A stretch of DNA of 64,000 bases from positions 1 through 64,000 of the forward strand of contig QGNQ01000005.1 in assembly GCA_003228175.2 (NCBI GenBank). The letters are read 5' to 3'. The position numbers and the translations under genes are program-made. Shown piece after piece: positions 1 to 8,395 of this stretch. How positions within the stretch are numbered: position 1 is the first letter of the stretch; each line of letters starts with the position of its first letter. Below the pieces are notes generated by a model that searched no databases, had not been told where the DNA came from, and worked only from the letters and a program-made list of their open reading frames with translations. This stretch comes from Chloroflexota bacterium. Its GTDB lineage: Bacteria; Chloroflexota; Dehalococcoidia; Bin125.

Positions 1-972
1 AAGGGGGGGCCGAGCGTCGTGATTTGCGCAGAGTACGACGCGCTGCCGGAGATCGGCCATGCCTGCGGACATAATTTGATTGCGACGGCGGCGCTTGGGG
101 CAGGCATCGGCGCGGCGGCGGGGTTATCGGGGGTGGGGGTGGCGGGCCAGGTGGTGGTGCTGGGGACGCCGGCGGAGGAGGGCGGTGGCGGGAAGGTTCT
201 GCTGATCGAGCGGGGCGCGTTCGCGGGGGTGGACGCGGCGTTGATGGCGCACCCGGCGCCGAGCGATGTGCTGCGGCCTTCGGTCAGTGCGCTGCAGCAG
301 CTCAGTGTGACGTTTGGCGGTCGCAACGCGCATGCGGCGGGGGCGCCGTGGGAGGGGCGCAATGCGTTGGATGCGATGGTGATCGCCTACAGCGCGATCG
401 CGGCGCTGCGCCAACAGTTACCGCCGGACGCGTTGGTGCACGGGGTGATTACGCATGGCGGTGAGAAGCCGAATATCATTCCGGACCGCACGACGGCGGA
501 GTTCGTGGTGCGATCACGCGGGGCGCGGCAGTTGGGGCGACTGAAGCAGCGGGTGCTGGCGTGCTTGCAGGCCGGGGCCGATGCGTCCGGCTGCGGGCTG
601 GAGGTCAAGGAGGGGGAGCATGTCTATCTGGACATGCAACACAATGAGCCGATGGTGGAGGCGTACGCGGCGCATCTGACGGCGCTGGGTGCGCCGGCGG
701 TGGACGATCCCAGGGGGTTCAACGCGTTTAGCACGGACATGGGCAACGTCAGCTATGTGGTGCCCTCCATTCACCCGGTCTATGGGATTCCAGCGGAGGC
801 GGGGAATCATACGTCGCTATTCAGCGACGCCGCCGGGGCGGACGAGGCGCATGCGGCGACGTTGGTGGTGGCGAAGGCGCTGGCGTTGACGGCGCTCGAT
901 CTGATCAGCGATCCGGAGCTGCTGGGTCGGGCGAAAGCCAGTTTTACGGCGCAGATGGCGGAGGTGGGCTGA
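1..972 (+). CDS. M20D-family amidohydrolase, 5' end missing
   Basis: This is the C-terminal part of a zinc-dependent amidohydrolase/carboxypeptidase of the M20D type (AbgB, aminoacylase and p-aminobenzoyl-glutamate hydrolase relatives). The frame is open from base 1, so the true start lies outside the window. The visible protein begins close to the metal-binding signature EYDALPEIGHACGHN. It then continues through the dimerisation (lid) segment and ends with the family's C-terminal catalytic half, in which the histidine of SIHPVYGIP and the late GNHTSLF segment fit metal or substrate contacts. The substrate cannot be told from sequence. The stop codon overlaps the next start (TGATG), so the next gene is probably translationally coupled to this one. 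Confidence 0.85.
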   Translation, partial: KGGPSVVICAEYDALPEIGHACGHNLIATAALGAGIGAAAGLSGVGVAGQVVVLGTPAEEGGGGKVLLIERGAFAGVDAALMAHPAPSDVLRPSVSALQQLSVTFGGRNAHAAGAPWEGRNALDAMVIAYSAIAALRQQLPPDALVHGVITHGGEKPNIIPDRTTAEFVVRSRGARQLGRLKQRVLACLQAGADASGCGLEVKEGEHVYLDMQHNEPMVEAYAAHLTALGAPAVDDPRGFNAFSTDMGNVSYVVPSIHPVYGIPAEAGNHTSLFSDAAGADEAHAATLVVAKALALTALDLISDPELLGRAKASFTAQMAEVG

Positions 973-1604
973 TGGCACTGGAGAGCGGACCAGTGGACCA
1001 CGTGGTGTATGCGGCGCCCGATCTGGAGGCGGCGGTCGGGGATTTGGAGCTGCGGCTGGGGGTGCGGGCCGCTTATGGGGGGTCGCACCCAGGGGCCGGG
1101 TCGCACAATGCGCTGCTGGACCTGGGAGCCGGCGCGTACTTGGAGATCATCGCGCCGGATCCAGGGCAGCCGGAGCCAGTGGGTCGAGCGCGACCGTTCG
1201 GCCTGGACGACTTGGCGGCGGCGCGGCTGGTCGGCTGGGCCGCGAAGGCGAGCGACCTGCCGGGGCGGGTGGCGGCGGCGCAGGCGGCGGGCTACGACCC
1301 CGGGGAGGCGCGGGCGATGCGTCGGCGGCGGCCGGATGGCGTTGAGTTGGCGTGGATGCTGACGACGGGCGGCCCGGGCGCGGGCGGGCTTGCGCCGTTC
1401 CTGATCGATTGGGGTGCGACGCCGCATCCGGCGGCGTCGGCGCCGCAGGGCTGCCGGCTGGTTGGGCTGTGGGGGCGGCACCCGCAGGCGGAGGCGGTGC
1501 GGGCGTCCCTGGCCGCGCTGGGGGTGGAGCTGCCGGTGGAGGCCGGTGCGGTGGGGCTGGTCGCGAGGCTGGACACCCCGAATGGTGTGGTGGAGCTAAC
1601 CTAA
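972..1604 (+). CDS. VOC/glyoxalase-like domain protein
   Basis: A 210-residue protein resembling the Glyoxalase_3 type of the vicinal oxygen chelate fold. The N-terminus DHVVYAAPDLEAAV is the typical first beta-alpha unit, and GAYLEIIAPDP is the typical metal-side strand. The C-terminal half is a divergent second VOC-like module. The ATG overlaps the stop of the amidohydrolase gene by one base, so the two are likely co-expressed. Such proteins often have no assigned reaction, and I cannot infer one here. No signal peptide or membrane segment is visible, so it should be cytoplasmic. Confidence 0.7.
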   Translation: MALESGPVDHVVYAAPDLEAAVGDLELRLGVRAAYGGSHPGAGSHNALLDLGAGAYLEIIAPDPGQPEPVGRARPFGLDDLAAARLVGWAAKASDLPGRVAAAQAAGYDPGEARAMRRRRPDGVELAWMLTTGGPGAGGLAPFLIDWGATPHPAASAPQGCRLVGLWGRHPQAEAVRASLAALGVELPVEAGAVGLVARLDTPNGVVELT

Positions 1605-1647
1605 CTGGCGCTTCCGTATGCGCGGCGGCACGGAGAGAGGACGCGGC

Positions 1648-2700
1648 ATGAAGCTGGGTTACAGCGTGGGCTACTCAGGGGCGCAGTACCGCCTGAATCT
1701 TGAAGCGATCCAGCATGCGGAGGCGCTGGGCTACGACTCGGTCTGGACGGCGGAGGCGTATGGGTCGGACGCGATCACGCCGCTGGCGTTCATCGCGGCG
1801 CATACGTCGCGGATCAAGCTGGGCACGGGCATTCTGCAGATTCCGGCGCGGACGCCAGCGATGTGCGCGATGACGATGTCGACGCTCGATCAGTTGGCAG
1901 GGGGCGGGCGGGTGATCGTGGGGCTGGGGCTGTCAGGACCGCAGGTGGTGGAGGGCTGGCACGGGCGACCCTGGGGCAAGCCAGCGACGCGAGTGCGGGA
2001 GTACATCGAGGTGATGCGCAAGATTCTGGCGCGGGAGGAGCCCGTGGAGTACCAGGGCAGGGAGTACCAGTTGCCCTACCGGGGTGAGGGATCGAGCGGG
2101 CTGGGCAAGCCGCTGAAGTCGATTCTGCACATGAAGCAGTTGCCGATCTACGTCGCGTCGCTGGGGCCAAACAACGTGAAGAACACGGCGGAGCTGGCGG
2201 ACGGCTGGTTGCCGATGTGGTTCTCGCCGTACCGGATGGATCAGTACCAGGCCTGGCTGGACGAGGGGATGGACCGCGGCAAGGCGAGCAACGCCCCGAA
2301 GGCGCTGGATCAGTTCCAGATTCAGGCCGCCGCGACGGTGATTGTCAGCGACGACGTGGGCGAGTGCATCCGGCAGATGCGGCCGAACGTGGCGCTGTAC
2401 ATGGGCGGCATGGGGGCGAAGACGAAGAACTTCCACAATGATGTGATGAAGCGGTACGGCTACGGCGAGGCGGCGGAGACGGTGCAGGATCTCTATCTGG
2501 CCGGGCGCAAGGCGGAGGCGATGGAGGCAGTGCCGGACGAGTTTATCGATGAGATGGCGCTGTTGGGCCCGGCGGACCGAATCCGCGAGCGCTACAAGGC
2601 GTGGGAGGACTGCGGCATTACGGGGATCACGGTGTCGTCGTCGCAGCCGGAGGCGCTGGAGTTGATGGCCGATCTGGCGGGCAGTCGGGCGAACGTCTAG
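1648..2700 (+). CDS. LLM-class F420-dependent oxidoreductase (Rv3520c-like)
   Basis: A 350-residue luciferase-like TIM-barrel oxidoreductase. The start KLGYSVGYSG, the segment SVWTAEAYGSDAITPLAF and the stretch RIKLGTGILQIPARTP fit the mycobacterial Rv3520c-type subfamily, which is predicted to use coenzyme F420 as hydride carrier. I place the start at 1648 because a GA-rich Shine-Dalgarno (GGAGAGAGGA) sits just upstream of it. An in-frame ATG at 1618 lacks such a site. The gene follows the VOC gene after about 40 bases and may share its transcript. The substrate is unknown. It is one of four luciferase-like enzymes in the window. Confidence 0.85.
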   Translation: MKLGYSVGYSGAQYRLNLEAIQHAEALGYDSVWTAEAYGSDAITPLAFIAAHTSRIKLGTGILQIPARTPAMCAMTMSTLDQLAGGGRVIVGLGLSGPQVVEGWHGRPWGKPATRVREYIEVMRKILAREEPVEYQGREYQLPYRGEGSSGLGKPLKSILHMKQLPIYVASLGPNNVKNTAELADGWLPMWFSPYRMDQYQAWLDEGMDRGKASNAPKALDQFQIQAAATVIVSDDVGECIRQMRPNVALYMGGMGAKTKNFHNDVMKRYGYGEAAETVQDLYLAGRKAEAMEAVPDEFIDEMALLGPADRIRERYKAWEDCGITGITVSSSQPEALELMADLAGSRANV

Positions 2701-2730
2701 CGATCGGGGGTCTCGCGCCTGAGCGGGGAG

Positions 2731-3582
2731 TCAGTCGGTGTCAGCGGGCGTCTGGTCCGGGGCCTCGCCGCTGAGCCGGGCGGGGTTCATCTGGCCGAGC
2801 AAGGTTTGCCAGCGCGCATCGACGGTGCTCCAGCCGCCGTCGACGGCGATGGCCTGCCCGGTGACGAGGGTGGATTCGTCGCCGGCGAGCCAGAGCGCGG
2901 CTTGGGCGATGTCGCGGGGGGTGCCTTCGCGGCCGATCGGGTGGATGGCAGAGAAGCGGTCGCGCATGATTTCCTCGGCGCGAGGGAAGGGCGCGGAGAG
3001 GGCGGTGATGATGCCGCCGGGGCAGATGCAGTTGGCGCGGACGCCGTGCGGTCCGCCTTCCGCGGCGGCGCTGCGGGTGAGGGAGATGACGCCGGCCTTG
3101 GTCATGCCGTAGATGGCCTGGCGCTCGAAGCCGTGCAGGCCGGCGACCGAGGCGGTGGAGATGATGGAGCCGCCGCGGCCCTGGGCGCGCATTTGGCGGG
3201 CGGCGTGCTTGATGCCGAGCCAGACGCCTTTGAGGTTGATCGCGGTGACGAAGTCGAAGGTCTCTTCGGAGGCGTCGGCGATGGGCCCTTCGATCATGCC
3301 GACGCCCGCGTTGTTGAACATGACGTCGAGCGCGCCGAAGTCGTGCACGGCGGTCGCAACGAGGCCCGCGACGGCGGCGTCGTCCCGCACGTCGGCGATC
3401 ACGGCGCGGGTGGATGGGCCGAGCTCGGACGCGAGTGCCCGGGCTTTCTCCTCTTGGATGTCGCCGATGATGACGCGCGCGCCTTCCTCCACGAAGAGGC
3501 GGGCGGCGCCTTCGCCGATGCCGGAGGCTGCGCCGGTGATCACGGCGACCTTACCGTCGAGCCGACCGTCGAGCCGTGCCAT
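2731..3582 (-). CDS. SDR-family NAD(P)-dependent oxidoreductase
   Basis: A 283-residue classical short-chain dehydrogenase/reductase. The cofactor-binding TGAASGIGEG motif lies near residue 17, FNNAGVG follows around residue 90, the catalytic serine is in IISTASVAG, and the YGMTK motif supplies the Tyr and Lys. Asp in IIGDIQ after the second strand suggests NAD preference, which is a family rule rather than something shown here. A strong Shine-Dalgarno (GGGGAGG) precedes the ATG. The gene is downstream of the aquaporin gene on the same strand, but a strong hairpin at 3658-3693 separates them. The alcohol or ketone substrate is not predictable. Confidence 0.9.
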   Translation of the reverse strand: MARLDGRLDGKVAVITGAASGIGEGAARLFVEEGARVIIGDIQEEKARALASELGPSTRAVIADVRDDAAVAGLVATAVHDFGALDVMFNNAGVGMIEGPIADASEETFDFVTAINLKGVWLGIKHAARQMRAQGRGGSIISTASVAGLHGFERQAIYGMTKAGVISLTRSAAAEGGPHGVRANCICPGGIITALSAPFPRAEEIMRDRFSAIHPIGREGTPRDIAQAALWLAGDESTLVTGQAIAVDGGWSTVDARWQTLLGQMNPARLSGEAPDQTPADTD

Positions 3583-3657
3583 GGCTGCCTCCCCTGCTGA
3601 CCGTGCCCGTGTCGCATCGGTCGCGGCAGGCTAGCGGACGCAGGACGAGCCGACCGA

Positions 3658-3693
3658 GCGTCGAGGGGGGAGGCCAACCTCCCCCCTCGACGC
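3658..3693 (-). terminator. 16-bp perfect hairpin after the aquaporin gene
   Basis: Perfect inverted repeat with 16-bp arms (3658-3673 and 3678-3693) and a CCAA loop. It lies 21 bases past the aquaporin stop codon and before the SDR gene. There is no U-tract on either strand, so this would be a tail-less terminator or an mRNA-end stabiliser. The core sequence GGGGAGGCCA recurs in the hairpin at 48667-48710. Confidence 0.7.
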
Positions 3694-3714
3694 GCAGTTT
3701 CGTCGCCGTTGAGG

Positions 3715-4533
3715 CTATTCCGACTGGGGCTCTTCCGACGGGGGTTCTTCCGCCGGGGGCTCTTCCGCTGGGGGCTCCTCCGACTCGGGCTCTTCCGCTT
3801 CCGTTTCTCGCAGGACGAACCAGTAGAGGACGGCGCCGGCTACACCGCCGACAGCCGGGGCCAGCATGTAGACCCAGACGGAATCGAAGGCGTTGGAGAG
3901 GAGCGCTGGGCCGAACGTGCGAGCGGGATTCACGGAGGCGCCGGTCAGGGGTAGGGCGACAAGTTGAATGGCGGTGATCGTGAGGCCGATGATGAGCGGC
4001 GCGAGCTTGCCGGCGCCGTTCTTGGAGACGGCGGTCGCGAAGATGACGATCAGCAGGACTGCGGTCAGGATCGCCTCCAAGACGAAGGCCCCACCGTTGC
4101 CGCTGACGGCGCTGGAGATGCGATGCGCGCCGAAGTCGGAGGCGTTGCCGACCGAGTTCTCGAGGATCAGGTAGAGCAGGGCGGTCGCGAGGATTGCGCC
4201 GGCGAATTGCGCGGCCATGTAGCAGAGGCCGGGCAGGATCTTGATTCGCTTGGTGACGATCATGCCCAGGCTGACGGCCGGGTTGAGATGCCCGCCGGAG
4301 ATGTGGCCGATCGCGTAGATCATGAGGCCGATGCCGAGACCGTGGGCCAGGGCGATGATGATGAGGGCGTCGGCGGCTTGCGATCCGACCGCGGAGATGA
4401 CCGCGCCGGTGCTGATGAAGACGAAGACCATCGTCCCGACCAGCTCCGCGAGGTAGGCGCGAATGTTGGCGCGGCTGTTCACCGCCTCCCTGCCGAGGTC
4501 TCCTGAACCCAACCGCAATTCTGCGAGCGCCAT
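3715..4533 (-). CDS. MIP-family aquaporin with acidic C-terminal tail
   Basis: A 272-residue channel of the major intrinsic protein family that would conduct water or small neutral solutes across the membrane. Both half-helix signatures are present: HLNPAVS in the first half and SVNPART in the second, with six hydrophobic helices around them. The start at 4533 (MALAELRLG) is chosen because an excellent GGGAGGATCAG Shine-Dalgarno sits before it. The last about 30 residues are an unusual low-complexity cytoplasmic tail of EEPPA/EEPPS units, encoded by 15-bp tandem repeats. The gene is followed by a strong hairpin terminator and is divergent from an alpha/beta hydrolase gene. Water versus glycerol selectivity was not resolved. 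Confidence 0.9.
   Translation of the reverse strand: MALAELRLGSGDLGREAVNSRANIRAYLAELVGTMVFVFISTGAVISAVGSQAADALIIIALAHGLGIGLMIYAIGHISGGHLNPAVSLGMIVTKRIKILPGLCYMAAQFAGAILATALLYLILENSVGNASDFGAHRISSAVSGNGGAFVLEAILTAVLLIVIFATAVSKNGAGKLAPLIIGLTITAIQLVALPLTGASVNPARTFGPALLSNAFDSVWVYMLAPAVGGVAGAVLYWFVLRETEAEEPESEEPPAEEPPAEEPPSEEPQSE
3722..3800 (-). repeat. 15-bp tandem repeats coding the EEPP tail
   Basis: About four imperfect 15-bp units of the form GGCTCTTCCGNNGGG (plus-strand reading) encode repeated Glu-Glu-Pro-Pro-Ala/Ser at the aquaporin C-terminus. Slippage of such units would change tail length in steps of five residues without a frameshift. Confidence 0.8.
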
Positions 4534-4841
4534 CTGATCCTCCCTGCTCCCTGCTGCGGCGGGCTCGTGCGGAGATCGTGACAGCAGAGACTGGCACCGG
4601 CCCGTTGGGCCGGACGCTGTTTTTATCTGGATGATGCGGAAGTGAACGGCCAGGGTCAACCCGCGGGGCCATAACGCCGGTGACAGTCTGCCCATCGCGG
4701 CGTGCGGCTGGAAGCAAGAGGCGAGACGGTCCCTGTATATTCCGGACGCGCCTGGCGCGATGTCGGGGACGCTGTCCCAGGAACGCGGGGCCCCGCACCA
4801 GGACCTCTCGCGGGTGGCGCTGGCGTGGGCAGGGGAGAGTT
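4534..4841. promoter_or_regulatory. divergent intergenic region, aquaporin/hydrolase
   Basis: This 308-base gap separates two divergent genes and should hold both promoters. A TATATT box at 4736-4741 is a reasonable -10 for the plus-strand hydrolase gene, but no convincing -35 precedes it. A 7-bp inverted repeat, CCGGCCC-GTT-GGGCCGG (4597-4613), followed six bases later by five T residues, resembles a terminator on the plus strand although no plus-strand gene precedes it. It could equally be an operator. I see no coding capacity with credible family features. Confidence 0.35.
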
Positions 4842-5807
4842 ATGCACTTGAATGAGTTCGCCGCCGATGCGGGGCCGTTGGACATGACCGCGCTGGACGA
4901 GTTCGGGAGCCTGCTGCAAAGCGCCTCTGACCTGGGCATCCCGCACTCACGCGATGTGCGCTACGTGTCACGCAATGTGGTGGTGAATCACCTCCGCATG
5001 CATTTGCTGGAGTGGGGCGATCCGGCGGCGCCGGCGGTAGTGGTGCTGCACGGGGCGAACCAGTCGGCGCACTCTTGGGATCTGGTGAGTTTGCACCTGG
5101 CGGATCGATACCACGTGTATGCGCTGGACCAGCGTGGCCACGGGGATACGGAGTGGGTGCGCGACTCGGACTACTCGGCGCCGGCGATGGCACGGGACGC
5201 GGCGGCCTTGATTGGGCTGGAGGGGATCGAGTCCCCGATCGTCTTTGGGCACAGCATGGGGGGGATGGTGACGCTGTATTTGGCGTCGACGCACCCGGAG
5301 GTCGCGCGCGGTTTGGTGATTGTGGACGTGGGGCCGACGGTGTCCGAGGCGGGGACGCGGATCATCGGCAATTTCGTGAGTAGTAACCGGGAGTTCGACT
5401 CGATCGACGAGTTCATTGAGCGGGTGGTCAAGTACGACCCGTTCCGTACACGGGAGCACATGGAGCGGACGGCGCGGTACAACTTGATTCGCCGGATTGA
5501 TGGCAAGTACATCAGCAAGTCGGACCGGGTGCTGCACGATGAGCGCTTCCGCCAGATGCGCTACGAGCATGCGCCGCGAATGCAGATGGACGACGTGCGC
5601 GTGATCTCTGCGCCGACGTTGGTGGTGCGCGGGGGGGAGTCGAATGTGTTGGAGCCGGAGGGGGCGGCGGCGTTCGTAGGGGCGCTGCCGCGTGGGGAGT
5701 TGGTAACGGTGCCGGACTGCGGGCACAACGTGCACTCGCAGAACACGCCCGGCTTCCTGGAGGCCGTGCAGCCGTTCCTGGCGTCGCTGGACGGGGCGCG
5801 GGTGTAG
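4842..5807 (+). CDS. alpha/beta-fold hydrolase
   Basis: A 321-residue alpha/beta hydrolase. The nucleophile elbow GHSMGG is intact, an oxyanion-region HGANQS motif precedes it, and the catalytic His lies near the C-terminus in DCGHNVHSQ. The acid is probably the Asp/Glu after the strand TLVVRGGES. The start at 4842 is supported by AGGGGAGAG just upstream, since longer in-frame extensions have non-coding-like composition. The protein has a roughly 50-residue N-terminal extension before the core fold. No signal peptide is seen. Ester, lactone or C-C bond substrates are all possible. Confidence 0.85.
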   Translation: MHLNEFAADAGPLDMTALDEFGSLLQSASDLGIPHSRDVRYVSRNVVVNHLRMHLLEWGDPAAPAVVVLHGANQSAHSWDLVSLHLADRYHVYALDQRGHGDTEWVRDSDYSAPAMARDAAALIGLEGIESPIVFGHSMGGMVTLYLASTHPEVARGLVIVDVGPTVSEAGTRIIGNFVSSNREFDSIDEFIERVVKYDPFRTREHMERTARYNLIRRIDGKYISKSDRVLHDERFRQMRYEHAPRMQMDDVRVISAPTLVVRGGESNVLEPEGAAAFVGALPRGELVTVPDCGHNVHSQNTPGFLEAVQPFLASLDGARV

Positions 5808-5814
5808 GGGCGCT

Positions 5815-6885
5815 CTAGTTGCCCTTGACGATCTTTTGCATCGCCTCCGGCATGCGATCGATGCGGTCGCCGAGGCCGGCGACTTTGAGCCGGTGGTAGT
5901 ACTCGGTGACTTGCTTGCGCAGGATGAGCTGTTGCAAGCGCCAGCCATCGTCGAGCTGGGCCGGGGAGGAGCCGCCGCCGAGCAAGACGGTGAGCGCTTC
6001 GACCATCTGCGGGGTCTGGGTGCCGGTAAGGCCGGAGACACGCTCGGCGCGATCGAAGTAGCCGTGGATCTCTTCGCGCCGCTCCGGTGACGACTCGAGG
6101 ATGTGCTTGAGGTGCATGACGCCGAAGGCGAGGTGCCGGGACTCGTCTTGGGCGCAGAGGCGGAAGATCGTTTTCTCGGCGGTGTTCTGGCCGATCAGTT
6201 CGCCCATGCGGAAGAGCGACTGCACGAAGCCTTCGCCCTGGACGTGGAGGATGGCGGACATCTCCGTGAAGTCCTTGGCCTCCAGGATCTGGCGCAGGCC
6301 CTCGCCCGGCCCCTGGGCGAGCAAGCCGCCGCCGTTGGCCAGGGCGCGCTTGCGGAAGACGTCCATGTGGCGGGCCTCATCCATGATTTGGGTCATGAGG
6401 AAGAGGCCGACTTCGTAGTACTCGGGTGAGAGGCGGGGGAGCCATTGGCCGGGCCCATCGGCGGCGATGAACTCGACTTCGTTGAGGAAGGTGCAGAACT
6501 GACTCATGGCGCGTTCGAGGTCGTCGGGGAGGGGTTGGAGGGTCTCCCAGGGGATGTCTGTGGCGGAGGACCACTGCCGCTGGACGGCCTCCTCGTAAAG
6601 CATGGGGACCGCTTCGGACCAACTGTCGGCTTTGCCGATGTACGAGTAGCCGTAGCGCGGGGCCCCCTCACGCGGGGCGGCGCCGCGGATGCGCATGGTG
6701 TGGTTGCCGGCCTCCGTTGCGTCCGGGGGGAAAGCGGCCTCATTGAGGCTGTCCAAGGTGAGACCGCGGCGGCTGACCTCGGCGTGCACGTCGTAGTGGT
6801 CGTCGAGGTTGAGCCAGGAGAGGTCGAGCGGGGGAGCTTGGGGGCGGGACCGGCTGCTGGTGGAGTTCGGGATGTGGGTTGTCAT
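5815..6885 (-). CDS. diiron ferritin-like / R2-like oxidase family protein
   Basis: A roughly 356-residue helical protein with the ligand set of a diiron carboxylate enzyme: Glu in LNEVEF, an ExxH in DEARH, a Glu in VQGEGF and a second ExxH in DESRH. This pattern is shared by ribonucleotide-reductase-R2-like oxidases and AurF-type N-oxygenases. Which of these it is, or its substrate, cannot be said. The start is uncertain. I chose the ATG at 6885 (MTTHIPNS) because residues upstream of it are proline/arginine-rich and look like non-coding translation, but no clear Shine-Dalgarno decides. It lies downstream of the MFS gene on the same strand, about 100 bases away. Confidence 0.75.
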   Translation of the reverse strand: MTTHIPNSTSSRSRPQAPPLDLSWLNLDDHYDVHAEVSRRGLTLDSLNEAAFPPDATEAGNHTMRIRGAAPREGAPRYGYSYIGKADSWSEAVPMLYEEAVQRQWSSATDIPWETLQPLPDDLERAMSQFCTFLNEVEFIAADGPGQWLPRLSPEYYEVGLFLMTQIMDEARHMDVFRKRALANGGGLLAQGPGEGLRQILEAKDFTEMSAILHVQGEGFVQSLFRMGELIGQNTAEKTIFRLCAQDESRHLAFGVMHLKHILESSPERREEIHGYFDRAERVSGLTGTQTPQMVEALTVLLGGGSSPAQLDDGWRLQQLILRKQVTEYYHRLKVAGLGDRIDRMPEAMQKIVKGN

Positions 6886-6988
6886 GGGGAGTGGCTTTCG
6901 CGGGCCGCGCTTTGGGATTCGCACTCTTGGTGGGGCGGGTGGTGCGGTTGGCACCGATCGTAGCCCAGATGGGTCAGGGCAGGGGGGA

Positions 6989-8308
6989 TTATTCGGCGAT
7001 TGTGGCGGTGGCGACGGGCGCGGGCGCGGGCACGGGCGCGGCGAGCTCGGGCTGGGGGGATTGGGGGTCGGTCTCGTGCCCGCGGATGGATCTGGTGTAG
7101 ACGATCGTGGCGAGGATGGTGACGGCGAGCAGGACGGCGCCTTCGAGGAGGAGCGTTTGGCGTTCGCCGATGCTGTCGGCGAGGATGCCGATGGGCAAGG
7201 CCATGGCCCCTTGGGCCCCGAAGGCGATCATGGTGAGGGCCATGACGCGACCGTAGAAGGCGGGGTCGGTGTTGCCCATGATGAGGGCGTTGTTGGTGAG
7301 CATGAAGCCGCTGATGGCGGGGCCGAAAATGAGCATCGCGACGATGGCGACGGTGAAGGTGGGGGAGACGGCGAGGAGGAGGAATGAGCCGCCCAGGACG
7401 CCGGCGGTAATGAGCATAATGGGCCAGGCGCGGGGCCCGCTGACGGCGCCGGCGAGCATCACGGCGACGATCAGGCCGGCGCCTGCCTCGATGGGGAGGA
7501 GGATGCCGAGATCTTCCGCGTCGCGCCCGAGCTCGTTCTCGAGCAGGCCGGGGAGGACGGTCATGAAGCCGAAGGAGACCGTGACCATGCCGATGAAGAG
7601 CAGGAGCAGAAAGCGGATGCGGGGGTGTCCCCAGGCGTAGCGCAGGCCGCCGATGTACTCGTGGCGGAAGGAGCGTCGTTGCTCGGGCGGGGTGCCGGGG
7701 ACAGCGGGGATGAAGAGCAGCAGTCCGGTGGCGAACATGACGAGCCCGGACATGACGAGGTAGGTGCCGCCGGGGCCGAGGACGGCGCTGCTGACGAGCA
7801 CGCCGGCGACGAGGGGCCCGCCGACGCGGCTGACGTTCATGGCCAGTTGGGAGAGGGCGACGGCGTTTTGGATCCGCTTGGGGCCGACGAGGCCGCCGAT
7901 GTAGGACTGACGGGCGGGGGCGTTGAAGGAGAAGGCGAGTCCCATGATGAAGGTGGATGCGGCGAGGAAGAGGATGGTGATTTCGTCGGTGAGGATGAGG
8001 ATGGCGGCACCGAGCATGGAGGCGCCAATCATGGATTGGCCGACGAGGATCAGGCGTCGTTTGGGGAAGCGGTCGGCGATGACGCCGCCGAAGGGGCTGG
8101 CGCCGAGCATGGCGATGCCGACGCCGAATTGGACGACGCCGACGGCGCTGTTGTTGCCTTCCAGGTCGAAGGCGACGACGGACTGTGTGACGAAGCTCAT
8201 CATGAAGGCCAGCACCGAGATGAGCTGGCCGGTCCAGAGGAAGCGATAGGCGCGATGTTCGTAGAGGGCCGCGAAGGTCGTGCGGCGCCAAGAGGTCAGT
8301 GCACTCAC
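6989..8308 (-). CDS. MFS transporter (EntS/MFS_3-like exporter)
   Basis: A 439-residue major facilitator protein with about 12 hydrophobic segments. The N-terminal FLWTGQLISVLAF, the loop motif GGVIADRFPKRR after helix 2 and the FNAPARQSYIGGLV segment are typical of the MFS_3 group, which includes the enterobactin exporter EntS and macrolide-type efflux proteins. It therefore probably exports a small molecule from the cytoplasm. The start is a GTG with no obvious Shine-Dalgarno. The C-terminus is an Ala/Pro-rich cytoplasmic tail. The LOG-family gene lies 87 bases upstream on the same strand and may be co-transcribed. Confidence 0.85.
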   Translation of the reverse strand: MSALTSWRRTTFAALYEHRAYRFLWTGQLISVLAFMMSFVTQSVVAFDLEGNNSAVGVVQFGVGIAMLGASPFGGVIADRFPKRRLILVGQSMIGASMLGAAILILTDEITILFLAASTFIMGLAFSFNAPARQSYIGGLVGPKRIQNAVALSQLAMNVSRVGGPLVAGVLVSSAVLGPGGTYLVMSGLVMFATGLLLFIPAVPGTPPEQRRSFRHEYIGGLRYAWGHPRIRFLLLLFIGMVTVSFGFMTVLPGLLENELGRDAEDLGILLPIEAGAGLIVAVMLAGAVSGPRAWPIMLITAGVLGGSFLLLAVSPTFTVAIVAMLIFGPAISGFMLTNNALIMGNTDPAFYGRVMALTMIAFGAQGAMALPIGILADSIGERQTLLLEGAVLLAVTILATIVYTRSIRGHETDPQSPQPELAAPVPAPAPVATATIAE

Positions 8309-8395
8309 CGTAGTGGATTCAGGCGGCGGCGCTGGTTGCGGGGATAGCAGAACCGGGTGCTGGGGCCCGCGGTCTCCGGGGTGATCCAGAGGCGG

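Noticed and set aside
4597-4624. Rho-independent terminator with T-tract on the plus strand
   Set aside because: No plus-strand gene ends upstream; it lies between divergent genes, so an operator or chance is as likely.
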